DNA of 64,000 bases from an uncultured Acidobacteriia bacterium (GTDB lineage Bacteria > Acidobacteriota > Terriglobia > Bryobacterales > Bryobacteraceae): the NCBI GenBank assembly GCA_903851195.1, contig CAINNJ010000049.1, positions 186,001 to 250,000 of the forward strand, given 5' to 3'. Each line of letters opens with the position of its first letter. Position 1 is the stretch's first letter. The position numbers and the translations under genes are program-made. Shown in pieces: positions 33,470 to 43,670 of this stretch. The notes below the pieces were generated by a model, which was not told the DNA's origin, did no database searches, and was given only the letters and a program-made list of their open reading frames with translations.

Positions 33470-35641
33470 TCAGTGCTGTACGGCGATAACGGTACCGGCC
33501 TGCGTGGTCAGTCCGTTCGAGGTCGCAATCACCAACTGATTCCCGTCCGGCGTATTCGGCGGGACCGTGACGTTGAATTGAAACAACCCGGGTGAGACCA
33601 GTCCCGCGAACGCGACGTCCGCGTTCGCCCCGCCAATCTGTATCGCTGGCATCGGCGTCAGACTTCCCGACTGTGAACCCGCCCCCCGCACCACGGGGCT
33701 CGACACCGCGCCGAAACCGTTGCCATACAGCACGATCGTCTCGCCGGGCTTCGCCGGTGTGCTCGCGCCCGGATACAGCGTGGCGGGTCCCAGCAGTCCG
33801 CCGCCCGCGTGCGTGGCCGCGATATGCGGACCGCCCTGCAGCACGAAGAACGACGGCGCCGCGCTCTGCCCCGCCGCGCTGAAAACATTGCTCAACACGC
33901 CGTTCACCGTCACCTGCACCAGCGCGGGACCGGTGATCGCATCGGGCGGCGTCAGCACATTCAGCTGCCCCGGGCTGATGTAGTAAACATAGGCGGCCTT
34001 CCCGTTCACCGTCACGCTGACGCCGTCCAGTTGCGCGGGCATCTGGTTCTTCACGAAGTCCGCCGCCGTCCACACGCGCGTGTCGCCCGCCGGCGCCAGA
34101 TTCGCCCCATCGATCTCGATCCAGCTGTTCGGCGCGATCGCCGCGCCTTCGCTCGCCGCATTGGCCACCCGCGTCACCGAAGGCGCCGCGATCGTATAAG
34201 AGAACTGGTTCATCCCGCTCACCTGCGCGGGCGCCTTCTCATCCTTCGGCAGAAACTCGCGAATATAATCCACCTTGACCGACGCCGGCCCCACCGTGAC
34301 CTTCGTATAACCGGCGTTGGGAAAAACATCGCCCGACAGATAAGCGTCCGCATTAAACGCCGTGTAAGTGTAGTCCGCCGGATTCGGTAACTCCTGGTAA
34401 GTCACGCCGTCCAGTTGCTGGTGCGCGAAGAGATGATCGTGCGCCTGAAAGAAGATCGTCACGTGATTGGCCACCATCAGATCGTGGATCGGCAGCGCCC
34501 ACGCGGGACGCTGCGCCGCGAAACCGGCCGCGCCGTTCTTGCTCTTGCCGCCCCACTCGAAGAACCCGGCGATCTCGATACCCCCGCGGCCCGTCCCCAT
34601 CACGTGGTGCGCGAAGATGAACTTCCACTTCGCCTTGCTCTGTTCCAGCGTCTGCTTCAGCCACTGGTACTGCGCGTCGCCGTGCGTGATCTGCCATTCG
34701 TCCGCCGTCTTTCCGCCGCCGGTGCCCTTGTCGTCCCCCAGTCCCGTATCCACCTGCGCCGGCGAACTCCAGTAGGGATCGATCACCGCGAACAGAGCGT
34801 CTCCCCACGTCCACGCGTAGTAATCCCGAAGCAGGCCGATCCCAGGCAGGCTGGCCGTATTGCCCGAATAGAAGCTGCCCGTCGTGGCGTCGTTTGGCGC
34901 GGGCAGTGCGTAATAAAGATTGCGCGCGTTCTGTGCCCAGACCGGCACCATGTTGTCGTTATTCGCGTTCGCCGGCAGGTTGTAATTTGAGAGCGACGCC
35001 TCTTCATGATTGCCGTTAGTCAGGAACAACGCCGAGGTGCGCCCGATGATGTTGAAGTACGGCAACTGGAGCGTGTAGCGGCCCGTCACCGCGGCCTGCG
35101 TATAAGGCGCCTTCAGCGTATCCACACTGAAATCGTCGCCGCTCGTCACGTAGAAATCGGGCTGCTCTTTCGCGGCCGCCGTCAGCGTCTGCGTGTAGAG
35201 ATTCGCGTCGAACATGGAATTCGCGCGTTCCGGATGTGAATCCCCCTGCACGGCGAACGTGAACGTGCTGCCGGGCAGCCGCTGCGTGTGGAACGTGCCT
35301 TCCGTCCCCGGCGCAAAAGCCGACGAGGATCCCGCGGCCCGGTACTCCAGCCGGTAAAAGTAGCCCGTATCCGCGGCCAGACCCTCCAGCACGGTCTGCG
35401 CCACGAAATAACCGCTGGCGTAAGGATCCGCCGCGGGCGTTACAGCCTTCGTCTGCGCCGTGTAGACGCCGGACTTCACGCCATATTCAACGTAGATCTC
35501 AAGCGCCGTATCGGCCCGGACGCTGAGTGTGACCGAGTGGTCGGTAGGCTGGCCGGGAATTTGCGTGATCGCCGGACCCGCCGCCCAAAGCCGCAGGCAG
35601 GTCAGCACGAACACGCTCCCCCTCAGAACGTGATTTCGCAT
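33470..35641 (-). CDS. purple-acid-phosphatase-like metallophosphoesterase with C-terminal TIGR03437 module (second copy)
   Basis: A 723-residue paralogue of the downstream gene with the same order: signal peptide, fibronectin-like domain, metallophosphoesterase, TIGR03437 module (SWIEIDGANLAPAGDTRVW near the join, ending GTVIAVQH). Motifs are GDSH, SGDD, GNHE, FAHH and AHDH. The last differs from the usual GHDH and from the other copy, so metal use or activity may differ. I start at the ATG at 35641, where a signal peptide begins (LRGSVFVLTCLRLWAAGP); 25 upstream codons are not protein-like. The gap to the next gene is nine bases. Confidence 0.87.
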   Translation of the reverse strand: MRNHVLRGSVFVLTCLRLWAAGPAITQIPGQPTDHSVTLSVRADTALEIYVEYGVKSGVYTAQTKAVTPAADPYASGYFVAQTVLEGLAADTGYFYRLEYRAAGSSSAFAPGTEGTFHTQRLPGSTFTFAVQGDSHPERANSMFDANLYTQTLTAAAKEQPDFYVTSGDDFSVDTLKAPYTQAAVTGRYTLQLPYFNIIGRTSALFLTNGNHEEASLSNYNLPANANNDNMVPVWAQNARNLYYALPAPNDATTGSFYSGNTASLPGIGLLRDYYAWTWGDALFAVIDPYWSSPAQVDTGLGDDKGTGGGKTADEWQITHGDAQYQWLKQTLEQSKAKWKFIFAHHVMGTGRGGIEIAGFFEWGGKSKNGAAGFAAQRPAWALPIHDLMVANHVTIFFQAHDHLFAHQQLDGVTYQELPNPADYTYTAFNADAYLSGDVFPNAGYTKVTVGPASVKVDYIREFLPKDEKAPAQVSGMNQFSYTIAAPSVTRVANAASEGAAIAPNSWIEIDGANLAPAGDTRVWTAADFVKNQMPAQLDGVSVTVNGKAAYVYYISPGQLNVLTPPDAITGPALVQVTVNGVLSNVFSAAGQSAAPSFFVLQGGPHIAATHAGGGLLGPATLYPGASTPAKPGETIVLYGNGFGAVSSPVVRGAGSQSGSLTPMPAIQIGGANADVAFAGLVSPGLFQFNVTVPPNTPDGNQLVIATSNGLTTQAGTVIAVQH

Positions 35642-35746
35642 CTGGTCCGTATTCGCACCAGCGCAAGGAAAGTTCCGGCCTTTTTTCGTTGCGTGGGAAG
35701 CGGGGCGCCCGCGCACCCCGCACTCAGCGAATCGGACTCGACCGGA

Positions 35747-38700
35747 TCAGAAATGAATTCTGAGTCCGAACTCCAGATTCCGCGGCGTATTCGACTGCGT
35801 CGTGATCCGCCCGAACGTCGACGGGCTCGTCAGACTCAGACTCGACGGATTGCCCGCCTGAAAATGATTCAGCACGTTGGTGAACTGGAACGTGAGCGTC
35901 GCGCCCACCCGCCCGTCCTTCCACACGCCCACTTCCTTCGTCAGACTGGCGTCCATATTCCATGTGGGCAGCCCGCGCAGATTTCCATAGCCGCCGCAAC
36001 TCGTATCCAGCCCCAGCACGCACCGCCGGAATCCGCCCGCCACCGCCGCCGGGTCGGCAAACAGATTCAGGCCCGTCGGATTGTTCGTGCCCGTCCCGTT
36101 CGAGCCGGCCACGTTACTGTGCAGCGTGGACCCGCCCGTGAACGGCGTCGATGCCACCGCGCACTCCGCCGAAGACGTGATCGCCGTCGAAGACGATTCG
36201 CCGAACGACTGGTAAGACGCCGCGCTGCCCGTCGTATACCCGATGCAGATCGGCGCGCCGCTCTGCGCGAAGAACAGCGGAGCCACCGTCCAGCCGCCCG
36301 CCGCGTGTCCCAGCAGACCTTTCTGGGACTTAAACCACGGCGTGCTGTAAGTCATCGCCAGGTTATACAGGAACTTATAGTCGAAGTTATTCGGACCATA
36401 GTTCGCATGGATGTCCCACGCATCCTGCTGCGTGTAAGAGCTGTTGTACTGCGCCAGCGTCGCCGTCCCCAGCGCGCGGCCATAAGTGAAGTTCGAAAGA
36501 ATCGTCGCGTGGTGGAAATCGCGCGCTCTCCACGTCACGAACAGCGCGTTGTAATTGCCCGAACCGTTCGATCTCACCATCACGATGGAACTCGCCTGCG
36601 CCGGCGATCCCGAAATCATCGTCCGCCCCAGCGCCCAGCTGGCCGCTTTATTGAGCGAAGCCCACAGATCGGAAACCTGCGCGCCCTTGATCTGCGACGT
36701 AAAGCTGGAGGCCACGTAGGCCGTGCAACTCGCGTACGCCTTGCACGATGCCGATGACGCCCCGCCCAGCGAACTTTCGAAGAACGGCTGAGCCGCCACC
36801 GAACCCGGCGCCGCGCCTGCACCCAGCGCCTGATACAGCGCCGCATATGCCTGCGCGAACGTCTGCCCGCCCAGCGTCGTCATATAAGGCACGGCATCGA
36901 GATTCGTCTGCATCGTCTCGTTGCGGATAATCCGGCTCATCATGCCGACTTCCAGGATGCTCTTCGATGTAATCTGCCGCTGCACGCTGAACGTGAAGTT
37001 ATCCGTCCGCTGCGGGCGATAGTGCGGATCGAGCACCGTCGCGTCACCCGCGATCGCATTGCCGCCCACGCCCGGATAGAAAGGCTGCGCCAGCGTCTGC
37101 GTCACCGCGGGCAGCGGCGCCGTCAGACCGTCCGTGCCGATGCGGAAGACCGTGCTCGGATCCACGCCGCCCGCGCCCGTGCACTGGCCGGAACGGTTCG
37201 GACCCTGACACACCACCGCCTGCAGCAGACCCACGCCCAGCAGCGGCGTCAGCACCTGGTTCACGCCGTTCAGACGTCCCCAGATGCGGCTGTATCCGCC
37301 GCGCACCACCGTGCCGCTGTTCCCGAACACCTTCCCCAGCAGGCCTTTGCCGAACGTCGGATTCCACGCCAGCGAGGCGCGCGGGCTCCACTCTCCATAG
37401 AACGGATCGTACGGGTACTTCCGTCCGCCATTCGCCGTGTTGCCCACCAGCGCGAAACCGAGACTCGGATTGTAGACCTGCCCCTGCAGCGCCGCCGCCT
37501 TCCGCGCGTTCAGATAATCCGCCGCCACAATCGGATTGCCCGACGGATCCACCAGCGCCACCTGTTTGCCCGAAGCTTCCGTCGGCGGCATCTCCAGCGT
37601 GTAACCCAGGCTGTAAGACAGCGTCAGTGAGGGCTTCAGCTTCCACGTGTCGTTGATGTAAGCGTCGTAATAAGGAATCGTGCTCTTGTCGAATGCCGAA
37701 TTTCCCACCGGCTGAATCGTCAGGTTATTGCCCGTCCGTGTGTAAGCCACCTGGGGCTGACCCACTAAGCCGAGAACCTCCGAATACAGCGCCGCGTAAG
37801 TGCTCTGATAAGCGGAACCGACCGTCGACGGAATATACGGCGAGTTATTGAAGTTGATGTTCGTGCTGGTGATCTGATAGACGATCTGGTTATTGATCCC
37901 GACGCCGTTATCCGTTCGCGTGTGGTAGTCGAAATTCCGCTGGTAAGCCCCGCCGTACTGAATCAGGTGTTTGCCGGTAATCCACGACAGATCGTCCCGC
38001 AGATACAGATCGTGCGCGTCCCAGAAGCGCTGCCGGATGCTCTGCGTATTCACGTTGTAAGGAATCAGCGCATTCGTGTTTTCCGCGCTGGCGCTGGTGC
38101 CCGGCGCGATTTCGAGCGCCCCGCCCAGACCCGAGATCTGTGGCGGCGCATTGGCGCTGCCCCACTGCCAGAATTCCCGCAGGTAGCTCAGCCGGAAATC
38201 GTTGATCAGATTCGGCCGCAGATTCCCCGTCAGACCAATCACGTAAAACGACGGCAACTGCGGGCGCGGCGCAACCGCCGCCGGCTGACCCAGCGTGTTT
38301 CCGCTCAGCGACCCGCCAATGTCCACCTGATTCGTCGTCAGATTGATCAGCCGCATATACCGGTAGCTCGACATCAGATGCCAGTTATCGCCGAAGTCAT
38401 GGTCCACGCGGGCCACGTAAGCGTTCGAAGTCAGCGGCGCCCGCACCGTCGAAAGATACCCCGCCGTGTTCACGCCGTCCGCGCCCGTGCCACCGTAATT
38501 GAAATCGGTCGGCAGCGGCATGTTCTTCGACCACAGCTGCGAAACCAGCGGATTGATTCCGATGCCGCGCGGATCGCACAGCGCCCCGCCCGCGCAGGTG
38601 GCCGGCTGGTAAGTCGTGCCGTTGTAAGTCACCGGCGTCGGATTCAGATTGTAAGCCTGATAAACACCCGCCGCATTCGGCACCTGAATCACACCCAGCC

Positions 38701-39736
38701 GCATCAGCGCCGTCGGCACCAGGCGTTCATAGGTGCCCACGTTCGGGAACCGCAGACCTTCATAGTTGAAGAAGAAGTACGTCTTGCCGCCCGCGATCTT
38801 CGGCGTCAGCGGCCCGCCCAGCGATGCGCCAAAGCGGTCGCGATGGTTCGACGGCAGCGGCGTGTAAGCCAGCCCGTTCGAGGGCGAGTGGTTATTCACC
38901 CACGTATTCGCCGCGCCCACGTTCGTCGCGAAATAAAACCCGTACGCCGACCCGTGCCACTGATTCGTCCCGCGCTTCGTCGCCATCTGAATCTGCCCGC
39001 CGATCGAGTTATTGAAATCGGCCGACTGATTGAACGTCGAAACCTTGAATTCTTCAATACTCTCCACCGGCGTCGGCACCACCGCCGAAGGCGTGCCGGA
39101 CGTCTGCGTGCCCCCCAGACCCGTGAAGTTCGTCTGGTACCCGGTCACGTTGCCCGCCATGTCGTCCGTCGCGTTGCCGCCGTCGATCTGGTAGGTATTC
39201 TGATCGTTGTAAGCGCCCGCCGTGAACCCGCCCAGCGTGGTGCCCGGCTGCAGCACCGCCAGCGTGGAAACGTCGCGACCCATATTCGGCAGCGACTGCA
39301 GCACGTCGCCCGAAAGCGTCGTCCCCACCGCCGCGCTCGTCGTCACCAGTTCCGCCCCGGAAGAGGCCGTCACTTCGATCGTCGTGTTCGTCGAGCCCAC
39401 CTGCAGCACCGCGTTCACCGCCACGGCCGTGCCGATCTCCACCGGCAGCGCGTCGATTTTAAACGTCGAAAACCCGTCCTTCACCACCGTCACCGCGTAG
39501 GTCCCCGACTTCACGCCGACAAACACATACCGTCCGGCGCCGTTCGTTTTCGTCGTCTGAGTCTGGCTCGTCGCGGGATCGAAAACCCGCACTTCCGCGC
39601 CGGGAATAGCCGCCTGCTGCTGGTCCGTCACCAGACCGGAAATGCTGGCGGAAGAGGTTGCCTGCGCCCAGGCAGGTGAGGAAGCGAGCAGAAGGGAACT
39701 GGCGAGCGCTGCCAGGCCGCGTAAGAAAGTTCTCAT
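35747..39736 (-). CDS. Oar-like TonB-dependent receptor with carboxypeptidase-regulatory domain
   Basis: A 1329-residue outer-membrane receptor. The signal peptide (residues 1-24, ending AWAQ) is followed by a carboxypeptidase-regulatory-like Ig domain (ASISGLVTDQQQAAIPGAEV) at about 28-110. A plug-like domain follows (LQSLPNMGRDVSTLAVLQPG, YQIDGGNATDDM), then a long beta-barrel ending in NLEFGLRIHF with the terminal Phe usual for such barrels. This is the large acidobacterial Oar/TonB-receptor type that imports oligosaccharides or other bulky ligands. AGGA eight bases before the ATG at 39736 fixes the start. It heads the run containing the phosphatases, 105 bases upstream of the first. Ligand unknown. 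Confidence 0.9.
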   Translation of the reverse strand: MRTFLRGLAALASSLLLASSPAWAQATSSASISGLVTDQQQAAIPGAEVRVFDPATSQTQTTKTNGAGRYVFVGVKSGTYAVTVVKDGFSTFKIDALPVEIGTAVAVNAVLQVGSTNTTIEVTASSGAELVTTSAAVGTTLSGDVLQSLPNMGRDVSTLAVLQPGTTLGGFTAGAYNDQNTYQIDGGNATDDMAGNVTGYQTNFTGLGGTQTSGTPSAVVPTPVESIEEFKVSTFNQSADFNNSIGGQIQMATKRGTNQWHGSAYGFYFATNVGAANTWVNNHSPSNGLAYTPLPSNHRDRFGASLGGPLTPKIAGGKTYFFFNYEGLRFPNVGTYERLVPTALMRLGVIQVPNAAGVYQAYNLNPTPVTYNGTTYQPATCAGGALCDPRGIGINPLVSQLWSKNMPLPTDFNYGGTGADGVNTAGYLSTVRAPLTSNAYVARVDHDFGDNWHLMSSYRYMRLINLTTNQVDIGGSLSGNTLGQPAAVAPRPQLPSFYVIGLTGNLRPNLINDFRLSYLREFWQWGSANAPPQISGLGGALEIAPGTSASAENTNALIPYNVNTQSIRQRFWDAHDLYLRDDLSWITGKHLIQYGGAYQRNFDYHTRTDNGVGINNQIVYQITSTNINFNNSPYIPSTVGSAYQSTYAALYSEVLGLVGQPQVAYTRTGNNLTIQPVGNSAFDKSTIPYYDAYINDTWKLKPSLTLSYSLGYTLEMPPTEASGKQVALVDPSGNPIVAADYLNARKAAALQGQVYNPSLGFALVGNTANGGRKYPYDPFYGEWSPRASLAWNPTFGKGLLGKVFGNSGTVVRGGYSRIWGRLNGVNQVLTPLLGVGLLQAVVCQGPNRSGQCTGAGGVDPSTVFRIGTDGLTAPLPAVTQTLAQPFYPGVGGNAIAGDATVLDPHYRPQRTDNFTFSVQRQITSKSILEVGMMSRIIRNETMQTNLDAVPYMTTLGGQTFAQAYAALYQALGAGAAPGSVAAQPFFESSLGGASSASCKAYASCTAYVASSFTSQIKGAQVSDLWASLNKAASWALGRTMISGSPAQASSIVMVRSNGSGNYNALFVTWRARDFHHATILSNFTYGRALGTATLAQYNSSYTQQDAWDIHANYGPNNFDYKFLYNLAMTYSTPWFKSQKGLLGHAAGGWTVAPLFFAQSGAPICIGYTTGSAASYQSFGESSSTAITSSAECAVASTPFTGGSTLHSNVAGSNGTGTNNPTGLNLFADPAAVAGGFRRCVLGLDTSCGGYGNLRGLPTWNMDASLTKEVGVWKDGRVGATLTFQFTNVLNHFQAGNPSSLSLTSPSTFGRITTQSNTPRNLEFGLRIHF

Positions 39737-39824
39737 GGCTCTGGTCCTATTAAGCCCACTCCAGCCGTCTGAAGTCAATGCCAGTGTGCGTTACAGTACC
39801 AGCAGTTTTTTATATTTGAGGGAT

Positions 39825-39838
39825 AAACGAAGTCGTTT
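39825..39838. promoter_or_regulatory. possible operator upstream of the TonB receptor
   Basis: A 14-bp near-palindrome aaacga-ag-tcgttt lies in the 119-bp gap between the mfd stop and the receptor start, about 90 bases upstream of the start codon. The gap also holds AT-rich sequence (tttttatattt at 39807-39817) that could include a promoter. No regulator is adjacent, so this is a weak call. Confidence 0.3.
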
Positions 39839-39855
39839 GGACAATTATTGGCTGC

Positions 39856-42800
39856 CTACTCCAGTGCCGCAATCAGTCCCGACTCGATGAACTCCAGCAT
39901 CGCCGCCGGCGTCTGCGCCCCCTCCACCGGCAGCCGCAACACCCCCGCCGGCGTGAATTGCGCCCCCCGCGTGCTGCTTACCAGCGTCATCAGTTTCTGC
40001 GCATCCACCCGCGTCTGGTCATGGAACTTAATATTCAGCACCGTGCTCCGCCGGTCGATCGCCTCGATCCCGATCTTCTCCGCCGCCGTCTTAATCCCCG
40101 AATATTTCAGCAAATACCGGATATCGTCCGGCACCGGCCCGTACCGGTCCGCCAGTTCCTGCTCCACCTTCACGCGCTCTCCGGCATCCGCCGCCTGCGC
40201 GATCCGCTTATAAGCCCGCAAACGCTGATTCTCGTCCGCGATATACGCCGCCGGAATCCGCAAATCCAGCCCCAGATTCAGCGACGAATGGATCTCCGGC
40301 GCCACCTCTTCGCCGCGCAGTTCCCGCACCGTCTCCTCCAGCATCCGGATATACATGTCGAAACCGATCGCATTGATATGCCCGTGCTGCTCGCCGCCCA
40401 GCAGATTTCCCGCCCCGCGCAGTTCCAGATCCAGCGCCGCGATCTTGAACCCCGCCCCCAGATCGCTGAACTCCTTGAGCGCCGCCAGCCGCTTCCGCGC
40501 CACCTCAGTCAACTCCGTATCCGGCTCCACCAGCAGATAACAATAGGCGCGCCGGTTCGATCGGCCCACGCGACCCCGCAGCTGATACAGCTCGGAAAGC
40601 CCGTAATGCTCGGCCTTTTCGATAATCATCGTGTTCGCCGACGGAATATCCAGCCCGTTTTCCACAATCGTCGTCGAAACGAACACGTCGAACTCGTGCC
40701 GCATGAACTGCAGCATCACCTTTTCGAGTTCCGCCTCCGCCATCTGCCCGTGCCCCACGCCCACCCGGATGTTCGGGAACATCTCCTGAATCATCGCCGC
40801 CCGGTGCCAGATCGAATCGATCCGGTTGTGCACGAAATACACCTGCCCGCCGCGCCCCAGTTCCAGCTCGATCGCCGGCTTGATCAGATCCGGATGGAAC
40901 GGCGCCACCACTGTATGAATCGCCAACCGGTCCTTCGGCGGAGTCTCGATCACCGACATATCCCGCAGGCCCAGCAGCGACATGTGCAGCGTTCTCGGTA
41001 TCGGCGTCGCGCTCATCGCCACCGCGTCCACGGCCTGGCAGATCTCCTTCAGACGCTCTTTGTGCTTCACGCCGAACCGCTGTTCCTCGTCGATAATCAC
41101 CAGGCCCAGATCCTTCCAGACCACGTCTTTCGAGAACAGCCGGTGCGTCCCCACCACCAGATCGACCTTGCCCTCCGCCAGCTCGTCGATCACCACCTTG
41201 ATTTCCTTCGCGGTCCGAAACCGGCTGAGCATTTCAATCCGCACCGGGAACTGCTGGAAGCGCTTCTTGAACGAGTTGAAGTGCTGAAAACACAGCACGG
41301 TCGTCGGCGCCAGCACCGCCACCTGCTTGCCATCGCCCATCGCCTTGAACGCCGCCCGCATCACCACTTCGGTCTTTCCGTACCCGACGTCGCCGCACAA
41401 CAGCCGGTCCATCGGCTGCTCGCTCTCCATGTCGCGCTTGATATCGGCAATGGCGGATTTCTGGTCGCGCGTCTCCGTATACTCGAACGCGTCCTCGAAC
41501 TCCCGCTGCCAGTTGCTGTCCGGCGAAAACGCGAATCCCTCGGCCAGTTTGCGCTGCGCGTAGAGCTTCAGCAGCTCGTCCGCCATGTCGCGCATCTTCG
41601 CTTTGATGCGCGTCTTGGTGCGCGTCCACGTCGCCCCGCCCATCTTGTCGAGCGACGGCCTGGCCTCCCCCTCGCCGCGGAAGCGCTGCACCAGATCCAT
41701 GCGCGCCAGCGGCACGTAAAGCCGGTTGCCGCCCGCGTACTCCACCAGCATGTAATCGCCTTTGGCATCCCCCTGCGCGATCTCCCGAACGCCCAGGTAC
41801 TGCCCCACCCCATGCTCCACGTGAACCACGAAATCGCCCGGCTTCAGGTCGAACTGATCGGCCGAAAACTTCCCCAGGTGCGAAACAGCCGGTTTCGCCG
41901 CCGCCTTCTCCTGGGATTCGAACAGGTCTTCCGACCCGAAAATCGTCAGCCCGGTCTCCGGAAACGCCGTCCCCCGCGCCACTTCCCCCCGGATCAGCGC
42001 GATCGCCGACGACGAAGATTGCGCCCGCTCCCGCAAATAATCCGGCGCCCGGTCCCCCGCCAGATCGATCTGGTACGGCACCGAATACTCGCTGAACACA
42101 TCCGCCAGCCGCTCGATCTCACCCGTCGTCGGCGCGAAAAACGCCAGCTTCGTCCCCGCTTCCAGCTGCGTCTTCGCTTCCTTGATCGCCACCTGCAGAT
42201 TGCCGTGGAACGCCATCGACGGCCGCGTCGGAATATGGAAGCTCCCGCCTTCCTCCGCCCCCAGATCCAGCTGCCGCACTTCCAGCCGGTCAATTTCCGC
42301 CGCGCGCTCCAGAAACTCGTCCCATGGATACGCGCCGGCCTCCGGTTTCACATACGCCGCGCCCGGCGAGCTCTCCAGCCGCTGCCAGTACCGTTCCGCC
42401 GCCGCCTTCGTCATCTCCGGCTCGTCGATCACCAGCAGCGGACGCTCGAAGAAATCGAGAATGCTCGCCTCTCGCTTCCGGATCGCCGCCGTCATCAGCT
42501 CCCACCCGGCAAACGGCTCGCCGCCCACCGGCAGTTCCCGCGTCTTCATGCCGGAATCCCGCAGATGCTCCGCCAGATCGAACAGCAGCTTCCGCGACCG
42601 CTGGAACTCCGTCAGCGGAGCCAGCACGCACTCGTTCAGCTTGTGAATCGACCTCTGCGACTCCGGGTCGAACCGCCGGATCGACTCAATCTCATCCCCG
42701 AAAAACTCCACCCGCACCGGCTGCGCCTGATCCGGCGAAAACACATCCAGAATGCCGCCCCGTATGGAGAACTGCCCCACCATCTCCACCGGATCCTGCC

Positions 42801-43323
42801 GCTCATAACCGATGCTCTCCAGATGCGCCGCCAGATCGTCCAGCGCGATCTCCTCATGCACCTTCAGCGTCAGCGTGAGCTGCAAATATTGCGCCGGCGG
42901 ATCCAGGCGGCTCAGCGCGGCCGTCACCGGCAGCACCGCGATTCCCACCTTCCCGTGCGCCAGCCGGTCCAGCGCGGCCGCCCGCGTCGCCAGAATCTCC
43001 GCGTGTGGCGAGAGCCCCTGCCCGGGCATCACATCCAGCGACGGCAGAATCAGGGGCGTGGTCCCGGCCTCCAGCAAATCGCAGAACGTGCGCAGCAGCG
43101 GATACAACGCCTCCGCCTGCCGGTTCCCGTCCGTCACCAGAATCAGCGGCCGCCGGCTCTCCCGATAGAGCAGCGCCATGTAAACCGCGCGCGCCGTCAG
43201 CGTCAGCCCGGACACCCGCAGCACGCCGGATCGTTCCCTCGACCCGACGCGCGACGCCAGTTCCTGGAATCCCGGATTGTGCGTCAGGCCGAAGAACAGG
43301 GTTTCGATGCGTGGATTTCGCAA
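39856..43323 (-). CDS. mfd: transcription-repair coupling factor Mfd
   Basis: A 1155-residue superfamily 2 translocase that removes stalled RNA polymerase and recruits UvrA. The N-terminal UvrB-like region is followed by the RNA-polymerase-interacting domain (GDFVVHVEHGVGQYLGVREI). The motor has Walker A GDVGYGKTE at about residues 644-652 and the DEEQ box in LVIIDEEQRFGVKH, with helicase motifs through VSTTIVENGLDIPSANTMII and QLRGRVGRSNRRAYCYLL. The TRCF C-terminal domain closes the protein. The start is uncertain: TTG at 43323 avoids overlap with the small YHS-like gene and gives a length close to E. coli Mfd. A TTG at 43413 would overlap that gene by 59 bases. Confidence 0.95.
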   Translation of the reverse strand: MRNPRIETLFFGLTHNPGFQELASRVGSRERSGVLRVSGLTLTARAVYMALLYRESRRPLILVTDGNRQAEALYPLLRTFCDLLEAGTTPLILPSLDVMPGQGLSPHAEILATRAAALDRLAHGKVGIAVLPVTAALSRLDPPAQYLQLTLTLKVHEEIALDDLAAHLESIGYERQDPVEMVGQFSIRGGILDVFSPDQAQPVRVEFFGDEIESIRRFDPESQRSIHKLNECVLAPLTEFQRSRKLLFDLAEHLRDSGMKTRELPVGGEPFAGWELMTAAIRKREASILDFFERPLLVIDEPEMTKAAAERYWQRLESSPGAAYVKPEAGAYPWDEFLERAAEIDRLEVRQLDLGAEEGGSFHIPTRPSMAFHGNLQVAIKEAKTQLEAGTKLAFFAPTTGEIERLADVFSEYSVPYQIDLAGDRAPDYLRERAQSSSSAIALIRGEVARGTAFPETGLTIFGSEDLFESQEKAAAKPAVSHLGKFSADQFDLKPGDFVVHVEHGVGQYLGVREIAQGDAKGDYMLVEYAGGNRLYVPLARMDLVQRFRGEGEARPSLDKMGGATWTRTKTRIKAKMRDMADELLKLYAQRKLAEGFAFSPDSNWQREFEDAFEYTETRDQKSAIADIKRDMESEQPMDRLLCGDVGYGKTEVVMRAAFKAMGDGKQVAVLAPTTVLCFQHFNSFKKRFQQFPVRIEMLSRFRTAKEIKVVIDELAEGKVDLVVGTHRLFSKDVVWKDLGLVIIDEEQRFGVKHKERLKEICQAVDAVAMSATPIPRTLHMSLLGLRDMSVIETPPKDRLAIHTVVAPFHPDLIKPAIELELGRGGQVYFVHNRIDSIWHRAAMIQEMFPNIRVGVGHGQMAEAELEKVMLQFMRHEFDVFVSTTIVENGLDIPSANTMIIEKAEHYGLSELYQLRGRVGRSNRRAYCYLLVEPDTELTEVARKRLAALKEFSDLGAGFKIAALDLELRGAGNLLGGEQHGHINAIGFDMYIRMLEETVRELRGEEVAPEIHSSLNLGLDLRIPAAYIADENQRLRAYKRIAQAADAGERVKVEQELADRYGPVPDDIRYLLKYSGIKTAAEKIGIEAIDRRSTVLNIKFHDQTRVDAQKLMTLVSSTRGAQFTPAGVLRLPVEGAQTPAAMLEFIESGLIAALE

Positions 43324-43354
43324 AGTGTCAGCTCGGTTGTATCCGGATCGGCGA

Positions 43355-43648
43355 TCAGGCCGTAAAGCGGCTGCGGCATTCCGCCGAACAGAAATGATAC
43401 ACGCGGCCCGCAATGATCTTTTTCAGGGAAGTATCCACGCCCACGTAAGTGCCGCAGATCGGATCCTGTTGCAGGAGGGTGGAAGTGTGTCCGCCGGACG
43501 AAGACGGTGTTGAGGAGTGCTGCTGAGGACGAAAAACAGGACGTGGCTGGGATGTGCCGCTCCAGAGGCGGCTGATATGCCCGATCACGGAGCGAATCAC
43601 CGAGATCGCAATCAGGAAAACGAAAATTCGTTCGATAAAGAGGAACAT
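43355..43648 (-). CDS. small membrane-anchored YHS/TRASH-like protein
   Basis: A 97-residue protein with one N-terminal membrane helix (residues 1-20). A Ser/Pro-rich linker leads to a C-terminal Cys cluster (DPICGTYVGVDTSL, YHFCSAECRSRF). The CxxxY...FCSxxC pattern is that of YHS/TRASH-like metal-binding domains, and small anchored versions are common in Acidobacteria. It lies just upstream of mfd on the same strand and may be cotranscribed. It may sense or carry a metal; that is inference. The start at 43648 is the first ATG before the helix. Confidence 0.72.
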   Translation of the reverse strand: MFLFIERIFVFLIAISVIRSVIGHISRLWSGTSQPRPVFRPQQHSSTPSSSGGHTSTLLQQDPICGTYVGVDTSLKKIIAGRVYHFCSAECRSRFTA

Positions 43649-43670
43649 GACAACGGGCGCCGCCGCTCTC

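Noticed and set aside
39958-43365. Open frame of 1135 codons on the plus strand across mfd
   Set aside because: It is antisense to a clearly conserved gene, rich in Arg, His and Pro without motifs, and explained by GC-rich codon periodicity.
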